From Chitinophaga sp. CF118 (GTDB lineage: Bacteria > Bacteroidota > Bacteroidia > Chitinophagales > Chitinophagaceae), in NCBI RefSeq assembly GCF_900112615.1, contig NZ_FOMK01000001.1, forward strand, positions 496,001 through 560,000: a stretch of DNA of 64,000 nucleotides, written 5' to 3'. Positions within the stretch are counted from its first letter, which is position 1. Each line of letters starts with the position of its first letter. The notes under the pieces were generated by a model. The model was not told the origin of the DNA and searched no databases. It was given only the letters and a program-made list of their open reading frames with translations. The position numbers and the translations under genes are program-made. Of this stretch, positions 28,501 through 36,573 are shown in pieces.

Positions 28501-28904
28501 GCATCGGGCAATGGCTGCCCGTCCTTATCGGTAACAACCCCTGTTACAAGGGCCGGGGGCGGGCCATCCGACGGCTGCTTCTGTTTGCTGAATAATACAA
28601 TTGTCTTACTCCTGATGATGTAATCTACAGGGAGATCTTTAAAGAGCAAATCAAGAAATTTTGTAAGTGGCAAATGGTCAGCCTTAATAGAAATCAAAGG
28701 AATGTTATCAAGGACAGGCCCATTGTAAATGACGAAATAGCCGGTCTGCTTTTCGACCTCTTTAAATACGGTCTTAACAGGAACATTTTTGCCAGCATAA
28801 GTAATTTCCTGGGCTGTCCCTCTGGCGCATAGGTTTAAGAGAGCGATTAACAGGTAGAGGCAACGCCTTAGCGCTGCGTATCTACACAAAGCAGTGTTCT
28901 GCAT
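25536..28904 (-). CDS. SusC/RagA TonB-dependent transporter with STN domain
   Basis: A 1122-residue outer-membrane transporter. After the signal peptide, an STN (secretin/TonB short N-terminal) domain at ~32-112 (ITYAGKNVPVKTVFKEVEKQ) can signal to FecR. A carboxypeptidase-like domain (VTGVVTDKDGQPLPDATVSV) follows, then the plug with PPLFILDGFEV and VSKVTILKDAAATSIYGSKAANGV, and the barrel ending in LQVGF. The STN domain and the adjacent FecR and sigma genes make it a trans-envelope signalling receptor as well as a transporter. The 111-bp gap to FecR may hold a promoter; none was recognised. Confidence 0.94.
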   Translation of the reverse strand: MQNTALCRYAALRRCLYLLIALLNLCARGTAQEITYAGKNVPVKTVFKEVEKQTGYFVIYNGPVLDNIPLISIKADHLPLTKFLDLLFKDLPVDYIIRSKTIVLFSKQKQPSDGPPPALVTGVVTDKDGQPLPDATVSVKGKNVFAPTGADGSFSIMAEEGDVLLITCINQASIEVKVRSSPTSGITVILQPLVFNLNETVVNGIYKRPVENYTGEAKIYTVDQLRTANNTSVTGALRSLDASFQVPSDVNFGSDPNHLPQIQVRGANSIANTNLTSQYGYISNPPLFILDGFEVPLQKVYDLDMNRVSKVTILKDAAATSIYGSKAANGVLVIESIQPRKGRLRLSYNNNLSLSTPDLTSYHLLNAEQKLQLEQVAGIYNKSSSQPLSSQEALAEIYNRRLAEVRRGVNTYWLSQPLKTAFAQKHSVYLDGGDDYMRYGVDVSYANTPGVMKGSKRDNLSGGVNLVYHKGPLQFSNYLSVTSNKAVNSPYGDFSQYAKLNPYWRAVDSLSGKVSKILQYSDYDAGLQNTVYNPMYDAQLKTKNTTGYVNITNNFQADWNILKDLKLSTRFSMYSQRNTADFFLPADAVEFVNTPDSLFSTRGYYQQTTGLSSSYQGDVYLNYGTNFGRHTLFSTAGYHIQQDKSNASTVMVQGFPNADLDNILFGLQYPVNGKPTGTESIQRLISYYANVSYAYDYRYLLDLSFREDGSSLFGSNKHYAPFWSVGIGWNVNKEKFLHIPAMINRFKLRASIGTTGSQNFPPFAAAQTYQYLTSTRYLDHIGASLLSLGNTDLKWQQTNKLNIGTDIELFRGKMQLTFNYYVERTNDLFTTVNTTPSTGFSSFFANLGTLKNKGMEVYLTVFAMKKEKENIFWSIYGNLLHNQNKLLRISDALKAQNEQAVGEQTKSDKPVTAPVLQYKEGQSVSTIYAVRSLGIDPSTGNEVFLTANGEQTYRWSPLDEVPVGDNQPEVTGNFGTNFMYKGFSVNVSMRTELGGQIYNNTLADRVENADPVYNVDVRVLTDRWQKPGDVVRYKGLTNLNGNTRTDITKATSRFIQDNNTLYCDAITLGYLFPHSLTDKWKMSRLQCYLYINNPFVISSVRQERGLSYPFARNYSFSLQVGF

Positions 28905-29015
28905 ACTTTTGCAGGGTTTAATGGTTATTTGATTCTGGTTGATTTATGACATGCATTGTACTTTACCCGCCGGCAAGGGCGAATTCAATTAACAATGCAC
29001 AGATACTTTTTACTT

Positions 29016-30188
29016 TTAATTTCCGGTCACCTGTATCGTACGGCTTTTCATAGTATAGTGCACACCCATTTTTGTCAGGAAGTCCATCACTCCCTGCAGG
29101 GTAAGATTACGATCCATTTTTCCATTGATCCTAAGTTCCGGCACGGGTCCTTTATACAGTACTTCTATATTATACCATCTTTCAAGTTGTTTCATCACTA
29201 ACGGCAAACTGGCATCTTCGAAATAAAATATGCCATTTTTCCACGCAATTTCCTTTTCAATGTTCACATCTGTAAGAATGCTGAGCGGCTCGTCTGCGCT
29301 TTCAACCACCTGCTGTCCGGGCTTCAATATGACAGTGCTCCCGGTCATTCTGATACGTCCATCAATCAACGTTGTCTTTATTTTCCCTTCATCTCCATAA
29401 GCGTTAATATCAAAGCTGGTCCCCAGCACTTCTATACCAGAGCGGCCTGCTACATCTACGATAAAGGGGTGAGACATATCCTTTGCTACCTCCAGGTATA
29501 CTTCCCCGGTGACTGCTACTTTACGGTCCCTGTCTGCAAAAAAAGCAGGATAAGTGATGGAAGAAGCTGCATTCAACCAGGCTTTTGTTCCATCGGGTAA
29601 TGTTACCTGGTACTGCCCACCCATGGGAGTGGTAATTTTATTCATCATCACCTCATCGTTTGCAGCATCACCTTTTGAATCATAACGCACTTCTCCGTTT
29701 GCGGACTTTATAATGTTTACATTTCCCTGCCTGGCAATCGTTCCGCTGGCGGCACTATCCAGCGTGATGGTTGAACCATCTGATAATGTCAGCACAGCCT
29801 TATTATCTCCCGCGGGTATATCCATGACTGTTTCAACCTTAGGTACGGGCTGCCTGTTTACGAAAACAAAGGTGGTTATGGCAGTTATCAGCGCAGCTGC
29901 AGCTACCCAGCGCATCATCACAACAGGTCTCCTTTTTTGCTTTTGCCATTGTTTGCTTAAGGGCTCATTGGCTTCGAGCATATTCTCCCACACTCTTTTA
30001 TGACTTTCCGAAAACCTTTTATCCGCGCCTGCCTCTTCGCTCATCTGCCGGGAAACCAGCTCATGGCTTACAGCATCGTTAGCCGGATCTTGCAGGAACA
30101 GGAACAGCTCCCTGACCTGCTCATCAGTTGCCTGATTGGTCACATACAGCTGAAGGAGCTGGCGGATATGTTCGGTTTCATTTGTCAT
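29016..30188 (-). CDS. FecR-family anti-sigma factor
   Basis: A 390-residue inner-membrane regulator: a cytoplasmic sigma-binding N-terminus (ATDEQVRELFLFLQD), one transmembrane helix (WVAAAALITAITTFVFV, ~95-112) and a periplasmic FecR domain (VETVMDIPAGDNKAVLTLSDG, ~120-225). A C-terminal DUF4974-like domain ends DFLTKMGVHYTMKSRTIQVT. The ATG at 30186-30188 is preferred; the frame extends two codons further only to a TTG. It should hold the sigma factor inactive until the STN-bearing SusC signals substrate. Confidence 0.92.
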   Translation of the reverse strand: MTNETEHIRQLLQLYVTNQATDEQVRELFLFLQDPANDAVSHELVSRQMSEEAGADKRFSESHKRVWENMLEANEPLSKQWQKQKRRPVVMMRWVAAAALITAITTFVFVNRQPVPKVETVMDIPAGDNKAVLTLSDGSTITLDSAASGTIARQGNVNIIKSANGEVRYDSKGDAANDEVMMNKITTPMGGQYQVTLPDGTKAWLNAASSITYPAFFADRDRKVAVTGEVYLEVAKDMSHPFIVDVAGRSGIEVLGTSFDINAYGDEGKIKTTLIDGRIRMTGSTVILKPGQQVVESADEPLSILTDVNIEKEIAWKNGIFYFEDASLPLVMKQLERWYNIEVLYKGPVPELRINGKMDRNLTLQGVMDFLTKMGVHYTMKSRTIQVTGN

Positions 30189-30242
30189 ATACAATTAAGT
30201 CGATTAAGAGAAAGTGAAGGACTACCTGAAATGGAAAAAAAA

Positions 30243-30836
30243 TCAAAAAAAGAGTAAAAAGAAGAAAAGGGGCATAAACTCCCCATGGTCGATCAGATGT
30301 TGCCGGATGGCGGCAAAGGCACGTACGAGGTGATTGCGAACGGTATTGGGGCTTATTCCAAGCCGTTCCCCTATTTCTTTATAACTGAGCTCCTCCTGCT
30401 CCTGTAGCTTATAAACAAGCCGCTGCTGTTCGGGTAACCGGTCTACTGCTTCGGCAATCAGCTTTCGTAGCAGATTATAATCAAGTTGCCATTTCTGCTC
30501 TACCTTATTATTTTCGTATAAGGTGGCATTAATAATATACTGCGCCCTTAGCTCAATGCCCTGGCGTTTCATTCTGTCGAGGCATTTATTGGCAACCACA
30601 CGAAAGATCCAGGCCGCAGGATGCTCAATACCGGTTAATGTGGCTCTGCTCTCCCAGATATAAAGGAAAGTTTCCTGCGTTACCTCCTCGCTCCAGTACT
30701 CGGATTTTAGCAGCTTTATGGCATTAAAGCGCAATACCTGGAAATATTTGTCATACAGCTGACGGAAGGCAAGAGCATCCCCTTCAGCAATTCGTGCAAA
30801 GAATTCTTTATCCTGATATAAGTTATTATTTTTCAA
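30243..30836 (-). CDS. ECF sigma-70 factor with hydrophobic C-terminal tail
   Basis: A 197-residue ECF sigma factor: region 2 (LAFRQLYDKYFQ...VTQETFLYIWESRA) and region 4 (LSYKEIGERLGISPNTVRNHL). After region 4 the protein ends in a strongly hydrophobic stretch, MPLFFFLLFF, which might touch the membrane or FecR. No ATG precedes it in frame; the TTG at 30834-30836 is the only plausible start. It heads the FecR-SusC-SusD-DUF4843-PKD-TlpA operon and should direct its transcription. Confidence 0.9.
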   Translation of the reverse strand: MKNNNLYQDKEFFARIAEGDALAFRQLYDKYFQVLRFNAIKLLKSEYWSEEVTQETFLYIWESRATLTGIEHPAAWIFRVVANKCLDRMKRQGIELRAQYIINATLYENNKVEQKWQLDYNLLRKLIAEAVDRLPEQQRLVYKLQEQEELSYKEIGERLGISPNTVRNHLVRAFAAIRQHLIDHGEFMPLFFFLLFF

Positions 30837-30893
30837 TTTCTATAGTTCTCAGCCGCTTATTTTGAGTTCATCAGAGTGCCTCTAAATGGGCTT

Positions 30894-32846
30894 TCATATC
30901 CTCTCTAGTTTCAGGTTTTGTTTATTGGTATATACCAACGGATATTTTTCAATTATCACGTTACTTGTATCCAGTCCATAATTTACATCTTCTGTTACTC
31001 CTATTCCTTTCAGATTGTAATAACTTTTAATGAGGATGGATTTCCAGAAAGGCAGATCATTATCAAAAGAGAGATAAGAATTGATGATGATAAATTTGTA
31101 GTCGCCGATATCATTCATCGCAAATTCCATCATAGGGCTGCGTTCAAGTTTAAGTTCTCCTTTACTGACAAGTTCATTTGCTATATGCCGGAAGAAAAGA
31201 TCCACACGGGGTTGAACACGGAATCCTAATCTGAGGGTTACATGATAAACATCATTTACTGATAATGTAGTAACTGAATATTGTAGTGTATAAGGTTCAT
31301 CATCAATTTTTACATGAAAAAACCAATAAACATCTGCCTTTTTAATAGGATTGCTAAAAATTGATCTGAGCGTTTTATCTTCAATCTCACTAGGATCTGA
31401 TGATGTGGTGAGGTATATAAGATTAGTAGCAAAGCTGTTTATCTCATTATGATGACTGAGTTCCACTAAGCGCTGCAGGTTTTTAGGCTCTAACTTACTC
31501 AGCGTAATAAGTTTTTTCTGTTGTAAACGACCGGTACGCCAAACCAACATTATGAAAGTAAGGAAAGCTCCAACAACCAGCATGATCCAACCACCTTCTT
31601 TTACTTTTTGAAGATTGGCAATCAAAAAAGAAATTTCCACAGTAAGGAATAATGCTGTGAAAACTCCAACTACTATTAATGGGCTTCTGCGGGCTCTTAA
31701 CCAAAGGGCAACTAAAACTGTAGTTGTAATCATTGTCAGCGTAACAGAAAGGCCAAAAGCAGCTTCCATTCTGCCAGATTCCCTGAAGTGAAGTACCATT
31801 CCAATACAGGCTATCATTAAAGCCCAATTGAAGAAAGGAATATATAACTGCCCTCTTACGTTACTCGGAAAAACTATTTTATGGCGGGGCCAGAAGCCGA
31901 GATGAATAGCTTCATTCGCCAGGGTAAAGCAACCACTGATTAATGCCTGACTGGCAATAATAGTGGCAAGTGTAGAAAGGATAACTGATGGAACATAAAT
32001 AGCCTTGGGAACAATACTGTAAAAAGGACTCAGGGCATTAGCCTGTCCCGCACTCAATAACCAGGCTGTTTGCCCGGCATAACAAAGAATCAGTGCTACT
32101 TTTATGTATATCCAGCTTACCCGGATGTTATTTCTTCCCACATGCCCCATATCACTATACATGGCTTCTGCTCCGGTAGTACAAAGAAAAACACCTCCCA
32201 ATAACCAAAAGCCTTTCGGATAATACATCAGTAATTCATAAGCATATACAGGATTCAATGCTTTTAATACGCTAAAATCATGACTTAATGCCATCGCTCC
32301 AATCACTCCAATGAAAGTGAACCATATCATCATCACCGGTCCAAAGAATTTTCCTATCTGTTGTGTACCGAATTGCTGAATTACAAAAAGCAAAATGATA
32401 ATAGCAATGACAATTGGTACTGTATCAATATCCGGATAGATAGCCTTCATACCTTCTATGGCAGATGCTACAGAAATGGGAGGAGTAATAATACCATCAG
32501 CTACAAGGAAAGAACCTCCTATAATCGCAACAACAATCAACCATCTCCTATAGTATCTTTTTATCAGTGCAAACAAAGAGAATATACCACCTTCTCCATT
32601 ATTGTCCGCTTGTAAAGTGATGAAAATATACTTAAACGTGGTTTGCAAAGTAAGTGTCCAGATAACACAACTTAATACGCCTAAAGCCTTGGCACTATTA
32701 ATAATTTCTCCAGGTTTGAATAAAGCAGTGTAAGTATAAAGCGGAGAAGTTCCGATATCCCCGAACACTATGCCCAGAGCAATAAGCACACCTGCTGAAC
32801 GGATCTGCGTGTGAAAGTCTTTCGTAGTTTGCGCCGATTGCTCCAT
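30894..32846 (-). CDS. kup: KUP-type potassium uptake transporter
   Basis: A 650-residue inner-membrane K+/H+ symporter of the KUP/HAK family. The hallmark segment GIVFGDIGTSPLYTYTALF is at the start of the first helix, followed by about 12 transmembrane helices (to ~440) and a long cytoplasmic C-terminal domain. The start MEQSAQTTKDF at 32844-32846 is chosen because a TAnnTTTG promoter element lies just upstream at 32868-32875; the frame upstream has only a TTG that would overlap it. It is a housekeeping-type gene between two accessory loci. Confidence 0.93.
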   Translation of the reverse strand: MEQSAQTTKDFHTQIRSAGVLIALGIVFGDIGTSPLYTYTALFKPGEIINSAKALGVLSCVIWTLTLQTTFKYIFITLQADNNGEGGIFSLFALIKRYYRRWLIVVAIIGGSFLVADGIITPPISVASAIEGMKAIYPDIDTVPIVIAIIILLFVIQQFGTQQIGKFFGPVMMIWFTFIGVIGAMALSHDFSVLKALNPVYAYELLMYYPKGFWLLGGVFLCTTGAEAMYSDMGHVGRNNIRVSWIYIKVALILCYAGQTAWLLSAGQANALSPFYSIVPKAIYVPSVILSTLATIIASQALISGCFTLANEAIHLGFWPRHKIVFPSNVRGQLYIPFFNWALMIACIGMVLHFRESGRMEAAFGLSVTLTMITTTVLVALWLRARRSPLIVVGVFTALFLTVEISFLIANLQKVKEGGWIMLVVGAFLTFIMLVWRTGRLQQKKLITLSKLEPKNLQRLVELSHHNEINSFATNLIYLTTSSDPSEIEDKTLRSIFSNPIKKADVYWFFHVKIDDEPYTLQYSVTTLSVNDVYHVTLRLGFRVQPRVDLFFRHIANELVSKGELKLERSPMMEFAMNDIGDYKFIIINSYLSFDNDLPFWKSILIKSYYNLKGIGVTEDVNYGLDTSNVIIEKYPLVYTNKQNLKLERI

Positions 32847-32867
32847 TATATATATTTTTAAAGTACT

Positions 32868-32875
32868 CAAATATA
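32868..32875 (-). promoter_or_regulatory. Candidate -7 element of the kup promoter
   Basis: On the minus strand the bases read TATATTTG, an exact match to the Bacteroidota TAnnTTTG -7 box, 21 bp before the kup ATG. This leaves room for a short leader. A well-spaced -33 TTTG was not found. Confidence 0.4.
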
Positions 32876-33244
32876 TAAACAGAATTTCACTTTTTGATTA
32901 TCAATAATATATTGATTAGCTTATAGCTGTGTGTGGGATAATATTTTCCATCTGCAATCTATTATCTTATTCATGGGTAATCGCATTTGTTGGTTTTGGG
33001 ATGACAGTGGCGACTTCAGTTTACGGATGCTCTATGTTGATCAGAGGAAAAACCCTAATGACAGATTCATATAATGGGAAGTTAAGAGCAAGTTCGTAGT
33101 GTTTCCGGCTTATTCCACCATTCTACCCCCCCAAAATCAGCAATTATTAAACCTAATACATTCTAATTTCTTCTTATCTATACAATTTTGTATCTTCAGT
33201 ATCGCCTATAGGCTCTATTTCAAAAAAAGATATCCCATCACCTT
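32876..33244. other. Intergenic region without a recognised gene
   Basis: About 370 bp between the divergent kup and serine hydrolase genes. A 33-codon frame at 32973-33074 (MGNRICWFWDD...) starts with ATG but has no family resemblance, and I do not call it. The last 60 bp are AT-rich and presumably contain the promoter of the hydrolase gene. No repeats or strong hairpins were seen. Confidence 0.4.
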
Positions 33245-34297
33245 ATGAATACCACTAACATCCCACGTATCGCATTAATGCTCATACCATTACTGTCCAT
33301 TGTCAATAACAATACTAAAGGACAAAGCCGGAGCAGGGGAGGTTTAGATTCAGCCATTAATCATACTGCAGCCATGTTTATGAGTGATCCGGCAAGGGTA
33401 ACCCTTTCCATTGGCATATATGATCATGGCAACCTGTTTACCTACCATTTTGGCAAAAAAGAGGTCCCTGATGATGAAAGTGTGTACGAAATTGGCTCTA
33501 TCACCAAAACAATGACAGGCATCCTGCTGGCAAATGCTGTCAGGGAAAAAAAGGTAATGCTGGATGATGATATCCGGAAATATATGGATGGCCAGTACCC
33601 GAATCTGGAATATGAGGGACAGCCCATCCGCCTTTCCCAGCTGCTGAACCATACCTCAGGTCTTCCTTTCAGCCTGCCCGCTAGTCCGGTACCCGGCCAA
33701 ACGTACACAAAGGAACAGTTCTACCAGGATCTTCACCTGGTTAAGCTAGATACTGTACCAGGCTACAAACTCAGCTATTCTAACAGTGCAGCACAATTAC
33801 TTGGTTACATCCTGGAACGCGTATATCGCAAAACCTACGATCAATTACTGGCAGAATATATCACCACTCCCTTACGGATGAGCAATACAGGTATTAACAT
33901 TTCCCGGCACCTCCTGAAAGGGCATAACAATGAAGGAGAGATCATGCCTTACACAGAGAGCGGTGCCGCTGGTGGGGTTCGTTCTACCCTTCCAGATATG
34001 TTGCAGTATATCCGCTACGAAATGGATGAAAGCAATCCTGTGGTGGCATTATCACATCAACCCACCTGGGGAGAGATCCAGAATTACGCAATAGGATTAA
34101 ACTGGCAGATGCTGCAAAAGGCAGGTAAGCAGAAAAGCATTTTTCAAAATGGAGGAACATCAGGCTTCAGTAGTAACCTGGTATTTTATCCCGATCTGAA
34201 GACTGGTATCGTATTGCTAACTAATGAAGCAGATAAAACTGCCCAGGACAAATTAAGTGAAGTAGCAGAACAAATCTTTGCTCAGCTAAATAAGTAA
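33245..34297 (+). CDS. Class C beta-lactamase-like serine hydrolase
   Basis: A 350-residue exported serine hydrolase of the beta-lactamase/penicillin-binding-protein class C fold (PF00144). The catalytic SxxK motif is Ser85-Ile-Thr-Lys88 in YEIGSITKTM, and the Tyr-x-Asn motif is Tyr178-Ser-Asn180 in LSYSNSAAQ. The third motif is NGGTSGFSS in place of KTG, more like esterase or D-aminopeptidase members than antibiotic-degrading lactamases. A signal peptide precedes residue ~26. It stands alone, so the substrate is unknown. Confidence 0.88.
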   Translation: MNTTNIPRIALMLIPLLSIVNNNTKGQSRSRGGLDSAINHTAAMFMSDPARVTLSIGIYDHGNLFTYHFGKKEVPDDESVYEIGSITKTMTGILLANAVREKKVMLDDDIRKYMDGQYPNLEYEGQPIRLSQLLNHTSGLPFSLPASPVPGQTYTKEQFYQDLHLVKLDTVPGYKLSYSNSAAQLLGYILERVYRKTYDQLLAEYITTPLRMSNTGINISRHLLKGHNNEGEIMPYTESGAAGGVRSTLPDMLQYIRYEMDESNPVVALSHQPTWGEIQNYAIGLNWQMLQKAGKQKSIFQNGGTSGFSSNLVFYPDLKTGIVLLTNEADKTAQDKLSEVAEQIFAQLNK

Positions 34298-34392
34298 AGT
34301 AATTTCTACGTCTCAGGCAACCCTTTTACTATATCGTCCGTATTAAGGTATTGTAACAACACAATCACGTGCTTTATTAAAACCTTAAAAAG

Positions 34393-35253
34393 ATGAAAAA
34401 TCAATTTAAAGTTGCAGCATTTGCTGCAATGTGCCTTATTACGTCTGTACTTTCCTCTTGTTCAAAGGACGATGACAATTCGAATCCGGATAATACTACT
34501 AAAGGAACAAGTGTAAAGGTTGCCACCAATGCCACATTTGGAAAAATATTAACAGATAGTCTTGGAAAAAGCCTGTATTTCTTTTCGCTGGATGCAAACG
34601 GTTCATCAGGTTGTACTGGAGATTGTATTGCAGCATGGCCTGTATTCTATAAAGAACATCTTACAATAGACACCTCACTGACTTCGGCAGATTTTGGTAC
34701 CATTACCCGTGCTGATGGTTCAAAACAAACAACTTACAAAGGATGGCCATTATATTATTATGTTGGCGATACAAAGGCAGGTGATGTTACCGGAGAAGCA
34801 GTAGGTAAAATCTGGTTCCTTGCTAAACCTGATTACACCGTGATGCTGGCTAATCAGCAGTTAACAGGAAATGATGGAGTAAAATATAACAGCCAGTTAC
34901 AGCCAGGAACAGAAGTAACACAATTTATCACAGATGCTTATGGAAGAACACTGTATGCATTTGCTAATGATAAGAGCAATACCAATGTGTATACTAAAGC
35001 AGACTTCAGTAATAATGCAACATGGCCTATCTATGAGTTAGATTCTATCAAAAGCATTCCTTCCATACTGGATAAAGCATCATTCGCAAAAATTACCGTT
35101 TTCGGCAGAACACAATTGACATATAAAGGATGGCCTCTCTATTACTTTGGCCCTGATCAGCAAACAAGAGGTAATACAAAAGGTGTAAGCGTACCTACCC
35201 CTGGAGTATGGCCATATGTAGGCTTGAATACTACAGCAGCTCCTTTACCTTAA
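34393..35253 (+). CDS. Lipoprotein with secreted repeats (Lipoprotein_15 family)
   Basis: A 286-residue lipoprotein (MKNQFKVAAFAAMCLITSVLSSCSKDDD, Cys23). Two copies of the PF03640 secreted repeat are visible: LTDSLGKSLYFFSLD with SGCTGDCIAAWPVF, and ITDAYGRTLYAFANDKSN with NATWPIYELDS. Each is followed by a TYKGWPLYY segment (~116-124 and ~240-250). The family is common in Bacteroidota and Actinobacteria and of unknown function, though linked by others to surface electron transfer or haem-free binding. The first repeat keeps a Cys pair and the second does not. Confidence 0.88.
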   Translation: MKNQFKVAAFAAMCLITSVLSSCSKDDDNSNPDNTTKGTSVKVATNATFGKILTDSLGKSLYFFSLDANGSSGCTGDCIAAWPVFYKEHLTIDTSLTSADFGTITRADGSKQTTYKGWPLYYYVGDTKAGDVTGEAVGKIWFLAKPDYTVMLANQQLTGNDGVKYNSQLQPGTEVTQFITDAYGRTLYAFANDKSNTNVYTKADFSNNATWPIYELDSIKSIPSILDKASFAKITVFGRTQLTYKGWPLYYFGPDQQTRGNTKGVSVPTPGVWPYVGLNTTAAPLP

Positions 35254-35273
35254 ACAGTGAACAATGCAAAATG

Positions 35274-35313
35274 AAAACGCTCCTTAATGTGAAACGCATT
35301 AGGGAGCGTTTTT
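35274..35313. terminator. Strong bidirectional terminator
   Basis: AAAACGCTCCTTAATG at 35274-35289 pairs over 16 bp (one G-U) with 35297-35312 across a 7-nt loop and is flanked by A-runs and T-runs. It serves the repeat lipoprotein on the plus strand and the pirin-like gene on the minus strand. Confidence 0.85.
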
Positions 35314-35324
35314 AATTTGTCCAA

Positions 35325-35981
35325 CTATACAGGCATTTCAACAAGCAGGATAATAGCATCATTGGATAATGCTTCCAGCTCAATATGTTCCACCTCCCAC
35401 AGGCCAAGACTATCACCGGCATGCAACAGCCGGTATTGTACTTCAAATACGCCCTCTATCACAAAAGCAAATATGCCGTTTGCCGGATGAGAAATCTTAT
35501 ACTCCGCTTCTTCCCTGCCATCAAATTTACCAATCAATATCCCCTTATCTACTGAAATAAGTTTATTCTTATCCGTATCCACATCAAAAGAAGTTAACCG
35601 GGATGCTGTTGTACCTGGTACTTTTATCCATATCTGCAGAAATTTTATCAGCTCCGTTTCATAAGGATTGGTTATTGAAAATGAAGTACCCGCCTTCATA
35701 CTCAGAAACTGTGTTTGTCCGGCCTCCACAATCTGATCCTCACACGCCACAGCTCCTACTACCGGAATTAAAATAATATCCGAATCTTCTTCTACCTGCA
35801 TCATAATACTACGGCCACCTGCAAGCGTATCTTCATTCAAAACATATAATGCACCAAACGGCATTTTATGCTCATTATAATATCTGCCGAAATTAAAGGT
35901 ATTATAACTTCTGAACCATGACAGTTCATTTAAACCACGTTCAGCTGCCAGGAAAATTTTTCCTTTTGATTGAGGTACCAT
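35325..35981 (-). CDS. Pirin-like (YhaK-type) bicupin, metal ligands apparently lost
   Basis: A 218-residue two-cupin protein of the pirin/quercetinase-like family. The N-terminal cupin shows the family layout FNFGRYYNEHKMPFGALYVLNEDTLAGG. The stretch that normally holds the metal-binding HPHRxxE reads SIMMQVEEDSDIILIPVVGA, without the histidines. The C-terminal cupin (VDKGILIGKFDGREE to VEMPV) has the usual GDSLGLWEVEHIEL edge. It may be a non-enzymatic or regulatory form. It is encoded two bases after a protein of unknown function (35984-36496), so the two are surely co-expressed. Confidence 0.75.
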   Translation of the reverse strand: MVPQSKGKIFLAAERGLNELSWFRSYNTFNFGRYYNEHKMPFGALYVLNEDTLAGGRSIMMQVEEDSDIILIPVVGAVACEDQIVEAGQTQFLSMKAGTSFSITNPYETELIKFLQIWIKVPGTTASRLTSFDVDTDKNKLISVDKGILIGKFDGREEAEYKISHPANGIFAFVIEGVFEVQYRLLHAGDSLGLWEVEHIELEALSNDAIILLVEMPV

Positions 35982-35983
35982 GA

Positions 35984-36496
35984 TTATCTTATTTCCTTTA
36001 ATGAATAAATGCTCAGAAAGGGCTGCATCGAAAACTGTTCAATGAGTATTTCGTCATTCACAGAATTAGCGAGACCGTTAACAGATACCAGCAGCTGGTT
36101 ATCTATCGTATCATACCAGGTAAGCGGTTCAGACATAAAATTAATGGCCACCTGATGTTTGCCCTTATCCTTAATATCAGAATTAATAATCTCAAACTTG
36201 TAATTAGAAAAAGGTAGAAAATGCTTCCCTAAGCTATTCAGAATATCAGGAACATTTCCGTTCAGTTGCTTTAAATAACCAACAATAGCACCACTCACCA
36301 GGAAATGTAATTTCTCCGCATTCGGAACGTTTGTGATCAACTCACCAAATGTGGTATATTTCTTCTCCTGATTATAGAACTGTGCCTGCATCAGGAATTC
36401 TGTATAGGAATCATTGAACACATAATTTTCCCAGGCCGTCCGGGAATTAACATCAATGATCTTTCTATACAATAAGCGGATCACTCTCTTTTCCAT
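35984..36496 (-). CDS. Hypothetical protein, operon partner of the pirin-like gene
   Basis: A 170-residue protein I do not recognise: MEKRVIRLLYRKIIDVNSR at the start, a middle part LHFLVSGAIVGYLKQLNGNVPDILNSLG, and QLLVSVNGLANSVNDEILIEQFS near the end. There is no signal peptide or membrane helix, so it is probably cytoplasmic. Its stop codon is 2 bp from the ATG of the pirin-like gene, which implies translational coupling and a shared function. Confidence 0.8.
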   Translation of the reverse strand: MEKRVIRLLYRKIIDVNSRTAWENYVFNDSYTEFLMQAQFYNQEKKYTTFGELITNVPNAEKLHFLVSGAIVGYLKQLNGNVPDILNSLGKHFLPFSNYKFEIINSDIKDKGKHQVAINFMSEPLTWYDTIDNQLLVSVNGLANSVNDEILIEQFSMQPFLSIYSLKEIR

Positions 36497-36532
36497 TTTT
36501 AGCTGAGATGAGATGTATCTAAAATATAAAGA

Positions 36533-36558
36533 GGCCGTATCATATTTTTGATACAGCC
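36533..36558 (-). terminator. Terminator of the dioxygenase-like gene
   Basis: On the minus strand GGCTGTATCA pairs with TGATACGGCC (one mismatch) across a short A/T loop, then TCTTTATATTTT follows. It is 15 bp after the dioxygenase-like stop. Confidence 0.65.
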
Positions 36559-36573
36559 CCTTCCTGTAAATTA

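Noticed and set aside
32973..33074. A 33-codon ATG-started frame between kup and the serine hydrolase gene
   Set aside because: No family resemblance and no ribosome-binding or promoter context that would set it apart from chance.
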